Origin: Rhizomys pruinosus
Taxonomy: Eukaryota; Chordata; Mammalia; Rodentia; Spalacidae
Assembly: GCA_009823505.1 (NCBI GenBank)
Contig: VZQC01006876.1
Location: 5,633,501 to 5,697,500, forward strand
Length of the DNA: 64,000 nucleotides
Direction of reading: 5' to 3'
The notes below the pieces were generated by a model, which had not been told where the DNA came from, ran no database searches, and saw nothing but the letters and a program-made list of their open reading frames with translations. Positions 12,546-23,139 of the stretch are shown here, piece after piece. Position numbers and translations under genes: made by a program. Numbering within the stretch: the first letter of the stretch is position 1; the number at the start of each line of letters is the position of its first letter.

Positions 12546-13118
12546 TTAAAATGAAAGGGAAATAAAATTACTTGGAATAGGATAAAGTACTATAAGTGAG
12601 TACAAATTTGAGATTTGGGCTTTCTGTGAGTTCACTAAAATGAGTTATAGTGTGGTTTATTTAAATGCTATATTATAGAGATGACTTTACGCATGGTAAA
12701 CAGTATATTCGCCTTACTGAGAAACTTAACATTCCAACAATGGAAATAAAAGTGAAAAAAAAGTATTTATGAAATCATAGTACTGTTATTTAGTTTACCC
12801 CTTGGCTTTATGATTTACAAATCATGCAATAGTTTCAGACATCAAGTACATCATTATTTAGATGGAAGCAAAAAAAAGTAATTCATTCAATTAATTAGAC
12901 ATTAATTTATAAAATTAACATTTTTAAATGAATTCTGTTTTATAAAAATGTATACATAGTTAACTCATTTGTATCTTGTTTGTGATAGAAAAAAATTCAA
13001 CAAAAATAAATGTACCAAACTTCGGCATTCTTCTAAATGGTGAATGTAAAGCACTCAAAATCTAGAAACAATAATACGTACTTATACTAGTCATTACATG
13101 GAAAAATAAAAGTTTATG
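12546..13118. other. AT-rich stretch, nothing recognised
   Basis: No repeat or gene signature was recognised. Confidence 0.45.
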
Positions 13119-13120
13119 TT

Positions 13121-13340
13121 TGATATATATTAGTTTTCTACTGCTATGTGACAAATTATCATATATCTATTGCGTGGCCCTGAGGCACATTTACTGTGTA
13201 ATTGTTTCAAACTGTTTCTTTACAAGACAGGACTCCAAGCAAAGAAGGCCTAGCAGAGTGCTCTGGTCAAGATTTCACGGGCCTCTGAGCAAGGTGGTTG
13301 CCTTATCACAATTCAGTGTGGAGGCTCATGTGAGAAATTA
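13121..13340 (+). mobile_element. ancient mammalian interspersed repeat, family unassigned
   Basis: It begins TATTAGTTTTCTACTGCTATGTGACAAATTATC-like (first bases at 13128-13160). It continues with blocks resembling CAGGAGTCC, TCAAGGTG and GAGGCTC motifs in the order of a common old mammalian repeat that starts ATTAGTTTTCTATTGCTGTGTAAC. Heavily diverged. The 73-codon frame across it is not a gene. Confidence 0.45.
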
Positions 13341-13356
13341 GCACTTAAAACTCCTT

Positions 13357-13562
13357 GCTCTGAGTGTTAGCTCAGTTAGTAGAATGCATGTTTAGCACGC
13401 ACAAACCTTGGGTTCCACCTCCACACCTCAAAAAACTAAGTGTGTTGTTCCAAGCTGAAATCCCAGCACTGAAGAAGTGAAGACAAGAGGATCAGAAGTC
13501 TAAGGTCGTCCTTTGGTAAACGCTGATTTCAAGAGCAGCCTGAGCTATTTGAAACCCTGTTT
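13357..13562 (+). mobile_element. B4-type (ID plus B1) composite SINE, diverged
   Basis: The left part (AGTGTTAGCTCAGTTAGTAG and TTGGGTTCCACC) resembles the tRNA-derived ID element. The right part (GAAATCCCAGCACTGAAGAAG and AGCAGCCTGAGCTATTTGAAACCCTGT) resembles B1. That head-to-tail order is the B4 class. A younger L1 is inserted at its A-tail. Confidence 0.72.
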
Positions 13563-13579
13563 AAAAATAAGTAAAGCAA

Positions 13580-14753
13580 GCAGACTACAAGACATAGGCG
13601 TAGGAAAAGACTTCCTAAATCAGACAGCAGCTGCACAAGAATTAAGGTCGACAATTGACAAATGGGACCTCATCAAACTCAAAAGCTTCTGTACATCAAA
13701 AGAAACAATCAAGGAAGTGAAGAGAAATCCCACAGAATGGGAGGAAACCTTCACTGCAGATACATCTGACAAAGCATTGATTTCCAGAATATATAAACAC
13801 TCAAAAAACAAAGAAAAAAGAAAACAAACGACCCGCTCAATAGATGGAGCAAAGAACTGAACAGAGACTTCACAAGCGAGGAATTAGAGATGTCTGAGAA
13901 ACACCTCAAGAACTGTTCAACATCACTAATCATTAAGGAAATGCAAATGAAAACCACTTTAAGATATCATCTTACTCCAATAAGACTGGCTAGGATCAAG
14001 AAAACAAATGATACCAAGTGCTGGAGAGGTTGTGGGGAAAGGGGAACACTCATCCACTGCTGGTGGGAATGTAAACTTGTACAACCACTATGGAAAGCAG
14101 TGTGGAGAACCCTTGGAAGACTTGGAATGAACTTGCCACCCGACCCAGCCATACCACTCCTGGGCATGTACCCTCAAGACTTACGCCACCACAGAGATAG
14201 ATGCACGGCCATGTTTATTGCAGCTCTCTTCACAATAGCAAGGAGCTGGAACCAACCTAAATGCCCCTCAACTGACGAGTGGATAGAGAAAATGTGGTAC
14301 ATCTACACAATGGAATTCTATGCAGCAGTAAAGAAAGACGACATCACGAGCTTTGCAGGAAAATGGCTGGAGCTAGAGGACATCATGCTGAGTGAAGTAA
14401 CACAGTCCCAGAAAAACAAACGACGCATGGTATCACTCATCTGTGGATGCTAGTGCCAATTACCCAGTTGTAAGTATTTCTTGTGTAGGGCCCCCTGAGC
14501 TTTTGTACAAAGCAGTTGGGCATAATGCATTTTGGAAACAACAACAACAACAACAGAAAATACTGCATCAAAGAACTGACTGAAACAGTGAACTTCTGCT
14601 CAAAACAGTCAACTTCCCCATGGAAAATATTGAGAAAGACTAAGAGATGGAAAGCATGTTTGGCAGAATGCACGAGCTCTGGTGGGGTGGGGGAATGAGC
14701 GGGAACATGGGTCTAGATTTGTTAAAAATAAATAAATAAATTTATGTGAAAAA
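13580..14753 (+). pseudogene. LINE-1 copy, 5'-truncated, young-looking, with type I 3' UTR
   Basis: A single L1 insertion bounded by the perfect 17-bp TSD AAAAATAAGTAAAGCAA (13563-13579 and 14754-14770). It starts within ORF2 ([18 protein letters not shown]) and has one frame break near 13850. It then stays open for 187 codons (13890-14453) through CWRGCGERGTLIHCWWECKL to SLICGC and stop. The 3' UTR holds a (CAA)n run at 14540-14555, an AACTGACTGAAACAGTGAAC block, a G-rich GGTGGGGTGGGGGAATG tract and an A-rich tail. It carries no RT or endonuclease, so it is not autonomous. Confidence 0.95.
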
Positions 14754-14770
14754 AAAAATAAGTAAAGCAA

Positions 14771-15363
14771 TGTATAATAAAACCAAATAACCCTAAAATT
14801 CCTTTGGTGTTTTAACAAAATTAACATTCATATAAGTCTTCAAACAGGAAGCATGTCATTTTTTAATTTTAAATATTTTGCTTTTGCATGAGAGCTATTT
14901 CTACAGAGCTCTTTCATCAGTGAATTGACAAGGAGATTGTAGTTGTAGTCTGCTGTGGTGCCATAGCCAGAGGCGTATTAATCACTTAGAAGAAAATTAA
15001 GCAAAACCAGAGGCTGTAATATTGTGATATTTGTGTGATGGACCTTGCTATTTTGTTTTGGCTGACCATTGTGGAAGGATTGTGGAGCACTGGTCTAGTA
15101 AACTATTTAGTGCCCAGAGATTTAATGGGCTGTTCTGTGTGATCTTAGAAGATAAGGATGCTGAAGGACATACAAATAGTGGAACCCTGACTTGAAAAGT
15201 TTCAGAAGGAAATTTGAGAGTACCTTAAGACTACATCAGGGCTGTTCATGTTACAATTTCAGTTAAGACTCTGTAAACTGAATCCTCTGATTTATGAGGC
15301 CAATTGATGCTGGTTATCTTGGGCACAAAATTGTGACTTACAAGAAACCCATATCATTGAGAA
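14771..15363 (+). mobile_element. unresolved old repeat, possibly LTR-class
   Basis: From about 14930 to 15360 the sequence has phrases I associate with rodent interspersed repeats (ATTGTGGAGCACTGGTCTAG; AAGTTTCAGAAGGAAATTTG). I could not place the family or termini. It contains no open frame of note. Confidence 0.3.
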
Positions 15364-15420
15364 AAACAACAACAACAACAACAACAACTAAACAAACAAA
15401 AAACAAAAACCCAAACAACA
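15361..15420. repeat. (CAA)n / A-rich simple repeat
   Basis: About eight CAA units followed by interrupted CAAA-type units. It may be an expanded retroelement A-tail. Confidence 0.85.
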
Positions 15421-16000
15421 CATCAGGGAGGTATTCTCTCAGGGTCAACCCAAAAACGTGTGGTGGTTTATAGTTGACTAAGCCTGCATCACAAAATGAT
15501 ATGTTGGCGAATGATGTGTAAGAGTCACATATATGGCATTTATTTAGAATGTGTGAAGGGACATGATGAGAAGTTGAGCCTTAGCACTACGGGGGACCAC
15601 AAGGGATCATTTGTGAAGGAGCAACCTTCACTTGCTGTACACCTAGGATTAAAGTGTTCATGAAGAGAAGCTGAGGCTTGGCATCATGTGAAGGAAGAGT
15701 CCCTAAAAAGGTTAGGGAAAGCCATTGGGGAAGTTATGAGCACATTTCCAGTGGACAACCACAAATATTGGAGAGTCCATGACCTTGAGATGATCACCAA
15801 GGAGACAAAACAGCCAAATGAGGAGTGGAGACAAACGGAGCCCAGATAATGTATATGAGTTTTATACCTGGTAGATATCACTTCATCTGTGCTGTGCCAT
15901 TGCTCAGAGTCCAGAAGATGGTGTCAGATTAGCTGCCATGTATTTGCTGGATTCTGAACTCAGATTTTCTGGGTTTCTCCAGTCCCTGTTTCTTTTCTTT
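15421..16000. other. unresolved repeat-like region continuing from 14.9 kb
   Basis: Less AT-rich than typical for the window. Phrases such as AGTCCAGAAGATGGTGTCAG suggest a continuing rodent LTR-type element, but no boundary or coding domain is visible. Confidence 0.3.
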
Positions 16001-16003
16001 ATT

Positions 16004-16134
16004 TTTTATTGAGACAGTCTCCCACAATCCCCAAATGACCTGGAAGTCACTGTGTGAACCAGGATGACCTAGATCTAAGTGAGAGCCTCACATATCTGCC
16101 AGAGATTAAAGGCATGTGTCACCATGCCCAGCAA
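16004..16134 (-). mobile_element. B1 SINE, diverged
   Basis: The plus strand reads TTGAGACAGTCTCCCACAAT through AAAGGCATGTGTCACCATGC, a mutated reverse complement of B1. It abuts the next L1 fragment directly. Confidence 0.75.
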
Positions 16135-16137
16135 GGC

Positions 16138-17075
16138 TGGAGTTTTGAAATCCTACCACCTGACCCAGTCATACCACTTTTAGGTATATACCCACAAGAC
16201 TCTTCCCACCACAAAGATACATGCTCATCTATGTTTATTGCAGCTCTCTTCACAATAGCAAAGAATTGGAACCAACCCAAGTGCCTCTCAACCAATGAGT
16301 GGATAGAGAAAATGTGGTACATCTATACAATGGATTTCTATGCAGCAGTAAAGAAAGATAATAGCATGAACTTTGCATCTATATGGATGGAACTAGAAGA
16401 CATTATGCTGAGAGAAGTAACACAGTGCCAGAAAAAGAAACAACAAATGGTATTCATCATCTGTGAATGCTAGTACCAAATATTTAGTAGTAAGGCAAAT
16501 TGCCCAAATATATATTTTTTAACATGAAAAAATATAATATATATAAAAATATAATATATATATGTATATATATATATATATATTATGTGAAAACAACTGT
16601 ACCATTATAATTTGTATATATTAATGGGATCTAGAGTTAATCTACCACTTATTTTCATACTTTGTAATTGTGGTATTTGGGAGGAGGGTATGTATGCATA
16701 TTTTAGAGTACTATAAAATTAAAGGGGAAAATGTGAATTTCTAAACAGGTTTTGGAATTAATATACAGTTTACTTTCATAATTTTGGTACAGGTGTGAAA
16801 AGCATAAACAAATATTTTGGAGCAATACAAATAGGAGGGAACAACAACAAAAGGACTGGGTCATAGAACTGACTGAAACAGTAAACTCCAGCCCAAAACA
16901 ATAAACCTCTGCATAGAAAAACTTTGAAAAGACTGAAAAAAAAGTAAGACATGTATGGCAAAATGCATGAACTCAGGTGTGGTGGGGGGCATGGAAAGGA
17001 GAATGTGTCTAAAATTACAGAAACAAATGTGGTATGAACTGCACAAAACTTCCACAAAAAAAGGTAATAAAAAAG
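16138..17075 (+). pseudogene. LINE-1 ORF2 C-terminal fragment with 3' UTR
   Basis: The ORF2 tail runs from PPDPVIPLLGIYPQDSSHH to the stop at 16473. The 3' UTR that follows shares its first part with 11150-11400 and its end (AACTGACTGAAACAGTAAAC, G-rich tract) with the type I UTR of 14560-14750. An (AT)n tract sits at 16548-16584. It is 5' truncated with no catalytic domain. An open frame of 139 codons (16054-16473) joins B1 antisense sequence to the L1 tail by chance. Confidence 0.9.
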
Positions 17076-17443
17076 AAACTCCCCTTACACTTTCAAATCA
17101 AACCACTTCCATACAGGTTTGAGTATATGAAAACAATGTCAACTCATTCATTAACACAAGGAAGACAATGTGACTGAGGTGCTAATTGTCTGGAATACAA
17201 AGCTACTTAATTTGCTTGTCTTCTTAAACCTTTGGTGGGATTTGAATCACTCCTCTGCGTTAGGGTGCACCCTCTCACTCTAAAACATTGTGGTTGATGA
17301 GAAATACAACCGTGTACAGATATCCTTAAAAAATAATTATATAATTCTTATATTATATACAGCCATTATATATATATTATATCTATTATATATTTATAAT
17401 ATACATAACAAACACACACAATATTTTTTTTCTCAAAATATTT

Positions 17444-17474
<31 letters not shown>

Positions 17475-17678
17475 CAAAAATAATTATGACACTGTATCTT
17501 AAATATATGCAAGTTTGTTAAATATACAATAATAATATCATAAAATATAATTCAGGTAAAATAAATTGTATTCTTGATATTCAGCAAAGGAATATATTTT
17601 TGGAAAATATTAGATGCAAATATAATGCAATGAATTTACAGCACATCAGTTAATAATTAAATAAATTTTAAATGCAAT
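17076..17678. repeat. AT-rich stretch with a 26-nt A-run
   Basis: Dominated by TATA-type low-complexity sequence at 17330-17410 and an uninterrupted A-run at about 17449-17474. No element could be assigned. Confidence 0.6.
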
Positions 17679-17692
17679 GAAATATTACTTTT

Positions 17693-17940
17693 TTTTAAAT
17701 TTTTTTAATTTTATTTATTTCCCCATGTGTATGAATGTACTGTCTGCATGCAAGTCTGTGCACCCGTGACATGCAATTCCGCGGAGGTCAGAAGAGGGCG
17801 TTGGACTCCCCTGGAACTGGAGTTCTCCTGGAATTGGAGTTTCAGACGGCTCTCGGCCACCATGTGGGTGCTGGGGATCTAACCCGGGTCCTCTGCAAGA
17901 GCGGTCGGCTCTCTCAACCACTAGGCCATCTCTCCAGCCC
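17693..17940 (-). mobile_element. B2-type SINE (17-bp duplication subtype) with TSD
   Basis: The plus strand reads T-rich tail, ATGTGTATGAATGTACTGTC, the doubled unit and the terminal CCATCTCTCCAGCCC. The TSD GAAATATTACTTTT is present at 17679-17692 and 17941-17954. Confidence 0.95.
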
Positions 17941-18235
17941 GAAATATTACTTTTCATCTCTGACCCAAAAGTACTTGTCTCAAACATAAATAATTTCTCA
18001 TTTTTATGATTTATAAAGCAGCCATTATGTTTTAAAAGATATATAACTATTTTAAAACTTAAAGAAAATGCTTATTATCTTTATGAGGGTAATATTTTCT
18101 TGATACAAGTTCTATACAAGAAAATATGCCTTTAATACTACATTGTATAACACATACATTTATATATGTACATATATATGTGTATATATACCCCCAAAAT
18201 ATGAAATACCAAATTTTTGTATTGAAATAAATTGT

Positions 18236-18626
18236 AGGTGAGTGTTGTGTTTTGAAAGGGAAACCTTTGTCATAGACTCATGATCACCTGATCACCATTT
18301 GCTGGTGCTCTTTGCAGAAGTTATGGAAGTTTTAGGATATGTTGTCTGGCTGGGGGAATGATGTCACTCTGGGTACAAGCTTTGAGAGTTTCTAGCCTCT
18401 TTCTACTTCCAGTTTATTTTCTCTGCTTCCTGTGTGAATGCATATGTGCTCTTTTAGTTTCCTGCTAGATGCCTCCGCTCTTAACTTCTTGATCCATCAT
18501 CTGACTATCATCTCATCCCCACAATTATGGATATTTCCTCTCAAACCATAAGCCAACAATAAACTCCTCCTACAATAAGTTTTTTTGTATAATATTATTG
18601 TAGCAACAGAAAATTAGATAATACAG
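18236..18626 (+). mobile_element. ERVL-MaLR solo LTR, ORR1-like
   Basis: The order of blocks fits an ORR1-type LTR: AGTGTTGTGTTTTGAAAGGG near the start, a CT-rich middle (AGCCTCTTTCTACTTCC), then CTCAAACCATAAGCCAACAATAAACTCC carrying the AATAAA hexamer, and an end close to AGCAACAGAAAATTAGATAATACA. No internal region or second LTR is nearby, so it is a solo or isolated copy. Subfamily not determined. Confidence 0.62.
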
Positions 18627-19260
18627 CGAGTGTTGAAAATAATAGCTGATAAATATGAATAGTTTATTTTGAGCATTTGTAAACTAAATTTTTAATGTTA
18701 ATAATATAAAAGAAGTCATATTTCAAGAGACAAAGACGTTCACATGTGTTTATGATACAAGTACTTGGACAAAAGAGAATAAAATGTAGTGTTTAATATA
18801 TATAACTGATAGAGAATCATTAGGGGAAATATATAATAATTCTGGCATTGTGTATATGTTTCAGTAAAATATAGGATGCTATATGTAATGTAGTATGAAA
18901 AAACTATGCACTATGTCTTATAGTTTGGAAGAAGACAAAGTAACACTATACTTGATTAATGAACTTTACCTGAGTAAGCACAATAGAGTGTGGAAATAAT
19001 TAGAAATTGTATTAAAATGTTTGACTAGATTTTACAATTTATTATTAAAGTGACCAAACATAATTGTCTCTAAATATCTTCCAGAAAATAAAGAATTTTG
19101 TTCATTTCTAATGAATCTAGAAGGATTTTATAATGGCCTCAATCAGAATCAAGCATATGTTTATGAATTAATAATATATATACATATAAATGTATATATA
19201 TATATATATATATATATACCTCTGTAGTCTTTATAAATAAGGTAATTTGGAATTCAAATT
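18627..19260. other. AT-rich stretch with (AT)n at 19190-19216
   Basis: Nothing recognised apart from the TA dinucleotide tract near its right end. Confidence 0.55.
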
Positions 19261-19261
19261 A

Positions 19262-19640
19262 ATGGAAATCAGAGCTAAAGAAATGGTTTAGTATTTGAAG
19301 TTCTTGCCAAGCAAGCATGAGGACTCATCAAAATCCACATGATCTTAGTTTTCCACTTATAGTGGAGGAAAAGCCGTGACAAGGGATCCCTGCAATTAGC
19401 TGGATCTCAAGACAAGCCATATCAAATACCACTGGATTCAACTCAGAGACTATGCCTCAATGAAAAAGGCAAAGAATGATCAAGGAATAATTCTGTCATT
19501 GTTCTTAATCCTCTACATACCTGCAAACACACCCATGTGCTTGATAAGTACATCTACATGTATACCCACTCACGTATGAGCACACAGCCACCCATACACA
19601 CACATACACACACACACACACACACCACAGGTACACTAAT
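19262..19640 (+). mobile_element. RSINE1/B4-type SINE ending in (CA)n, diverged
   Basis: Block order: AGCTAAAGAAATGGTTTAGT (degenerate tRNA-like head), GCCAAGCAAGCATGAGGACTC, AGCTGGATCTCAAGACAAGCC, a 'CTCAATGAAAAAGGCAAAGAATGATCAAGG'-like middle, and the (CA)n tail near 19595-19625. This order matches RSINE1-class elements. Confidence 0.65.
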
Positions 19641-19777
19641 AAATGAACGTAAAATTTAAACTGTGTCCATACATAAAAACATTTGATAAATGTACTGATA
19701 TCCCATTACATTTTTTTATTTATCTTTAAAATTATAATGCTTCTCATAAATCAATCTCGCCTATAAAAAATGAATTA

Positions 19778-19919
19778 GGCCATGCCTGGTGGCACACACC
19801 TTTAATCCTAGCATTCAGAAGGCAGAGGCAGGTAGATCTTTGTGAATGCAAGGCCAGCTTGGTCTACAGAGTGAGTTTCAGGACTGCTGGGGCTACAGGG
19901 AGACACTGTCTCAAAAAAA
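19778..19919 (+). mobile_element. B1 SINE, sense orientation
   Basis: Reads GGCCATGCCTGGTGGCACAC through GGAGACACTGTCTCAAAAAA, a standard B1 in sense. It has several CpG-decay changes and a small insertion (GGACTGCTGG) in the right part. Confidence 0.93.
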
Positions 19920-20404
19920 AGCAAGAGAAATTGATTTAGGTTCTAGGGATACTTCTAAATTTTATCCTAAGTCTTGTATGTGATTTTATAAGTTAAGACA
20001 TACGAGACCACAGAACTGTAATGTGTTAGCATATTGTGTCATGCTAAAACTATGAAAGCAAAGACAGCTTACTTTTTGAAATAAAAAGATGTTGAGAACA
20101 GTCCAAAGAAAATATGGACTCTTGATATGTAACACTGAGTGTGCTGCACAGTGAGAAATGGCAGATTGCTCAGCATATGGACCCTGGAAAGCTGAGATTC
20201 TGTACAAAAAATGTGAAACCAGGACCTTTACTTTAGGTCATTTATAAAATCAGATACAGAAAAACAGAATGTAACATGAAACTTACATTTTAACAAACTC
20301 AAAATCACATAAAAATAATTTGTGTACAAGAGAAATGAAACACAATGAAAACACGTATTAGATATTGAAGAGTACTGGGTTTACTTTAATCTAAAGTAAA
20401 ATTT

Positions 20405-20938
20405 GTAACATAAAAGTATTAGATATCAAAAATATATTTTGGCAGCATTTGATATGATTTGTTCTCTTAATCTTAAACATTCTAACTGGAGTTAGATAGA
20501 ATCTCAAAATAGTTTTGGTTTGCATTTCCCTAATTACTAAGAATATTGAACACTTTCAAAGGTGTTCTTAGCTATTCTTATTTCTTCCTTTGAGAACACT
20601 TTGTTCAGATCCATATCCTATTTATTTATTTATTTATTTTTATTTTTATTTTTTTCCGTCTTTTTGAGACAGGGTCTCCCTGTAGTCCCAGCTGTCCTGG
20701 AACTCACTCTGTAGACCAGGCTGGCCTTGAACTCACAAAGATCCGCCTGCCTCTGCCTCCCAAGTGCTAGGATTAAAGGCGTGCGCCACCAAGCCCTGCT
20801 CATATCCCATTTTTTTTTTAATTAGATCATTTCTTTATTTGATTCTTTGATTTTTTGGGTTCTTTGTGTATTCTGAATATTAGTCCTCTGTCTGATGAAT
20901 AGCTGGTAAAATTTTTCTCCCTACAAAGTAGTATTGCA
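20405..20938 (-). pseudogene. LINE-1 ORF2 fragment, inverted 5' part, interrupted by B1
   Basis: Read on the minus strand, 20940-20810 and 20615-20405 match the L1 ORF2 region before its C-terminal third (a RIHKEPKKSKNQIKK-like segment, then the equivalent of the KHLK...IIKEMQ region). A B1 splits it. Immediately to the right, plus-strand L1 begins at the next position along ORF2, so this is the inverted 5' part of one old insertion. Confidence 0.72.
20615..20812 (-). mobile_element. B1 SINE inserted in L1
   Basis: T/ATTT-rich tail at 20620-20656, then GAGACAGGGTCTCCCTGTAG through GTGCGCCACCAAGCCCTGC. TSD-like text flanks it (CCATATCCTA and TCATATCCCA). The host L1 sequence continues on both sides. 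Confidence 0.92.
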
Positions 20939-21006
20939 AATTGGTATAACCACTGTGTAAAACAGTATGGATAACTCTTGACAAAACAAAACAAAACAAA
21001 CAAACA

Positions 21007-21220
21007 GAGCTGGAGAGATGGTTCAGAAGTTGTGAGCACTAGATCATTTTAGAAAGGACTCAGGTTGAATTCCCAGCACCCACATGGCAGCTGACAACTG
21101 TCTGTACCTCCGGTTTCATGAGGTCTGATGCTCTCTTCCTACTTCCACTGGCATTACAAGATATAGTTGAACTTGCATACATGGAATCTACAGAGTCACA
21201 CATTTATAAAATAAAACAAA
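21007..21220 (+). mobile_element. B2/B3-type SINE, old
   Basis: GAGCTGGAGAGATGGTTCAG start, AATTCCCAGCACCCACATGG middle, A-rich tail. It lacks the 17-bp duplication. Confidence 0.82.
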
Positions 21221-21241
21221 AATAATAAATGATATATTTTA

Positions 21242-21497
21242 TTTTATTTATTTATTTTTATTTATTTTTTATGTGTATGAATGTACTGTCTGCATGTAGG
21301 TTTGTGCTCCCGTGTCGTGCAATGCCACGGAGGTCAGAAGAGGGTGTCCGATTCCCCTGGAACTGGAGTTCTCCTGGAATTGGAGCTACAGACGGTTCTG
21401 GGCCACCATGTGGGTGCTGGGGATCGAACCCTGGACCTCTGCAAGAGCGGTCAGCGCTCTTAACCGGTAGGCCATCTCTCCAGCGCCCCCCCCCAAT
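21242..21497 (-). mobile_element. B2-type SINE (17-bp duplication subtype) with 21-bp TSD
   Basis: Reverse-complement B2 with the doubled unit and a long ATTT-rich tail. An identical 21-bp segment flanks it at 21221-21241 and 21498-21518. It is inserted into the tail of the older SINE. A C-run at 21485-21494 replaces the usual CCAGCCCC terminus. Confidence 0.95.
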
Positions 21498-22175
21498 AAT
21501 AATAAATGATATATTTTAAAGACTAAAAAGAAATATACCGTATGATCTGGTCATGATATGTCTTGCCATATACCAAATGGACTCAACCTACTACAGAGAT
21601 ATTTGCAGAGACCTGTTTGGTATTCTTTTCACATTAGTTAAGAAACATCAGCAGCTTAAATGTCCCTCAACTGACAAATGCATAATGAAAATATGATACA
21701 TGATATGACACAATGCAGTTCTACTCAAGGATTAAAAATAAAACTATAAAACCCCTCTAAATCAGGAAATTTGCCAGTGAATGGAAAAAATAGGAAACAT
21801 AAAAAATGAAGTAATATAGGGTCAGAAAAACAAACCCCATACGTTTTCTTTCATTTTTGCATTTTAGCTCCAAATAATCTCTAGTTGAACCTTCAGAAAC
21901 CAGAAAAATGGAAATTTGCCATGAGGGTAAAAGGGAAGAAGGAGCTTTAGAGAGGGGTATATAAGGAGACAGGTGCTATTAAGTGGGAAATGGAGAAATG
22001 GGGTATTTTATCAGGGGAGGGACTATGGAGGGAGACATGGTTGATGGTATGAAAAGATATTTGGATGTTATGAAAATCATAGTGAAATGGTTTAGTTCAA
22101 AGTACTACTTTAAACAAAAAAAACATATACAGAGTGCACAGAGCTTAGATCCGGGATTTCCCAGGACCACCTGAA

Positions 22176-22882
22176 GCACAGGTAAATGGATGGAGCTAGA
22201 AGATACCATGCTAAGTGAAGTAACACAGTCCCAGGAAAACAAACGATAAATGGTATCCCTCATTTGTGAACACTAGCGCCAGTTACCTAGTTATAAGTAT
22301 TTATTGTGGGGCTGGAGAGATGGCCTAGTGGTTAAGAGCGCCGACCGCTCTTGCAGAGGACCCGGGTTCGATCCCCAGCACCCACATGGCAGCCGAGAAC
22401 CGTCTGAAGCTCCAATCCAGGAGAACTCCAGTTCCAGGGGAATCCGAGAGACCATCTTCTGACCTCCGCGGCATTGCACGACACGGGTGCACAAACTTGC
22501 ATGCAGACAGTACATTCATACACATACGGAAATAAATAAAATTAATAATAAAAACAAATAAATAAAAAACTGTTTAAAAAAATAAGTATTTATTGTGCAG
22601 CACTCCTTGAGCTTCTGTCCAAGTATGTGGGAGTGATGCATATTGGAAAGAAAAACAACAACAACAACAACATCAACAACAGAAAAGACTTGGTCAAAGA
22701 ACTGACTGAAACTCTGAACTTCTGCTTGAAACAATTAACTTCTGCATCAAGAATTTTGAGAGAGACTGAGAAAAAGATAAAAAACATGTTTGGCAGAATA
22801 CATGTGCTCTGGTGGGGTGGGGGTAGGGATGGGGTCATGGATCTAGATTCGATTTGTAATCCATGTATAAAAAAATAAATTT
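22176..22882 (+). pseudogene. LINE-1 ORF2 end plus type I 3' UTR, interrupted by B2
   Basis: Begins at a KWMELEDTMLSEV-like codon stretch, ends ORF2 near 22250, continues through TTACCTAGTTATAAGTATTT and, after the B2, a (CAA)n run at 22658-22683, GAACTGACTGAAACTCTGAA and the GGTGGGGTGGGGGTAGG tract. The A-rich tail ends near 22882. Same 3'-UTR type as 14460-14753. Confidence 0.88.
22309..22581 (+). mobile_element. B2-type SINE (17-bp duplication subtype) with perfect 16-bp TSD
   Basis: GGGCTGGAGAGATGGCCTAG start, doubled 17-bp unit, A-rich tail. The TSD ATAAGTATTTATTGTG is exact at 22293-22308 and 22582-22597. Inserted into the L1 3' UTR, so it is younger than that L1. Confidence 0.96.
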
Positions 22883-23130
22883 GGGGGTTGGAGAGATGGC
22901 CTAGCAGTTAAGAGTGCCAGCTACTCTTGCAGAGGACACAGGTTCGATCCCCAGCACCCACATGGTGGCTGAGAACCATCTTTAAACTCCAGTTCCAGGG
23001 GACTCTGATGCCCTCTTATGACCTCTGTGGCATTGCATGGCATGGGTTCACAAACATACTTGCAGACAGTACGCACATTCATATACACAAAAAGTAAATA
23101 AAAAATTAAAAACTAAAATAAATAAATTTT
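22883..23130 (+). mobile_element. B2-type SINE (single-unit subtype)
   Basis: GGGGGTTGGAGAGATGGCCT start, GGTTCGATCCCCAGCACC box-B region, a single AACTCCAGTTCCAGGGG unit and an A-rich tail. Inserted at the A-tail of the preceding L1. Confidence 0.92.
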
Positions 23131-23139
23131 AAAAAGAAA

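Larger units (their letters stand above)
20939..22100 (+). pseudogene. LINE-1 ORF2 tail and 3' end, old copy, interrupted by two SINEs
   Basis: Plus-strand L1 text (AAATTGGTATAACCACTGTG) stops at about 20985, resumes at 21520 (CCGTATGATCTGGTCATG; TGTCCCTCAACTGACAAATG) and ends with a G-rich 3' UTR near 21950-22060. Two SINEs, 21007-21220 and 21242-21497, account for the gap. The copy is heavily diverged, with no open frame. Confidence 0.75.

Noticed and set aside
13120..13341. 73-codon frame in an otherwise AT-rich region
   Set aside because: It overlaps an ancient interspersed repeat.
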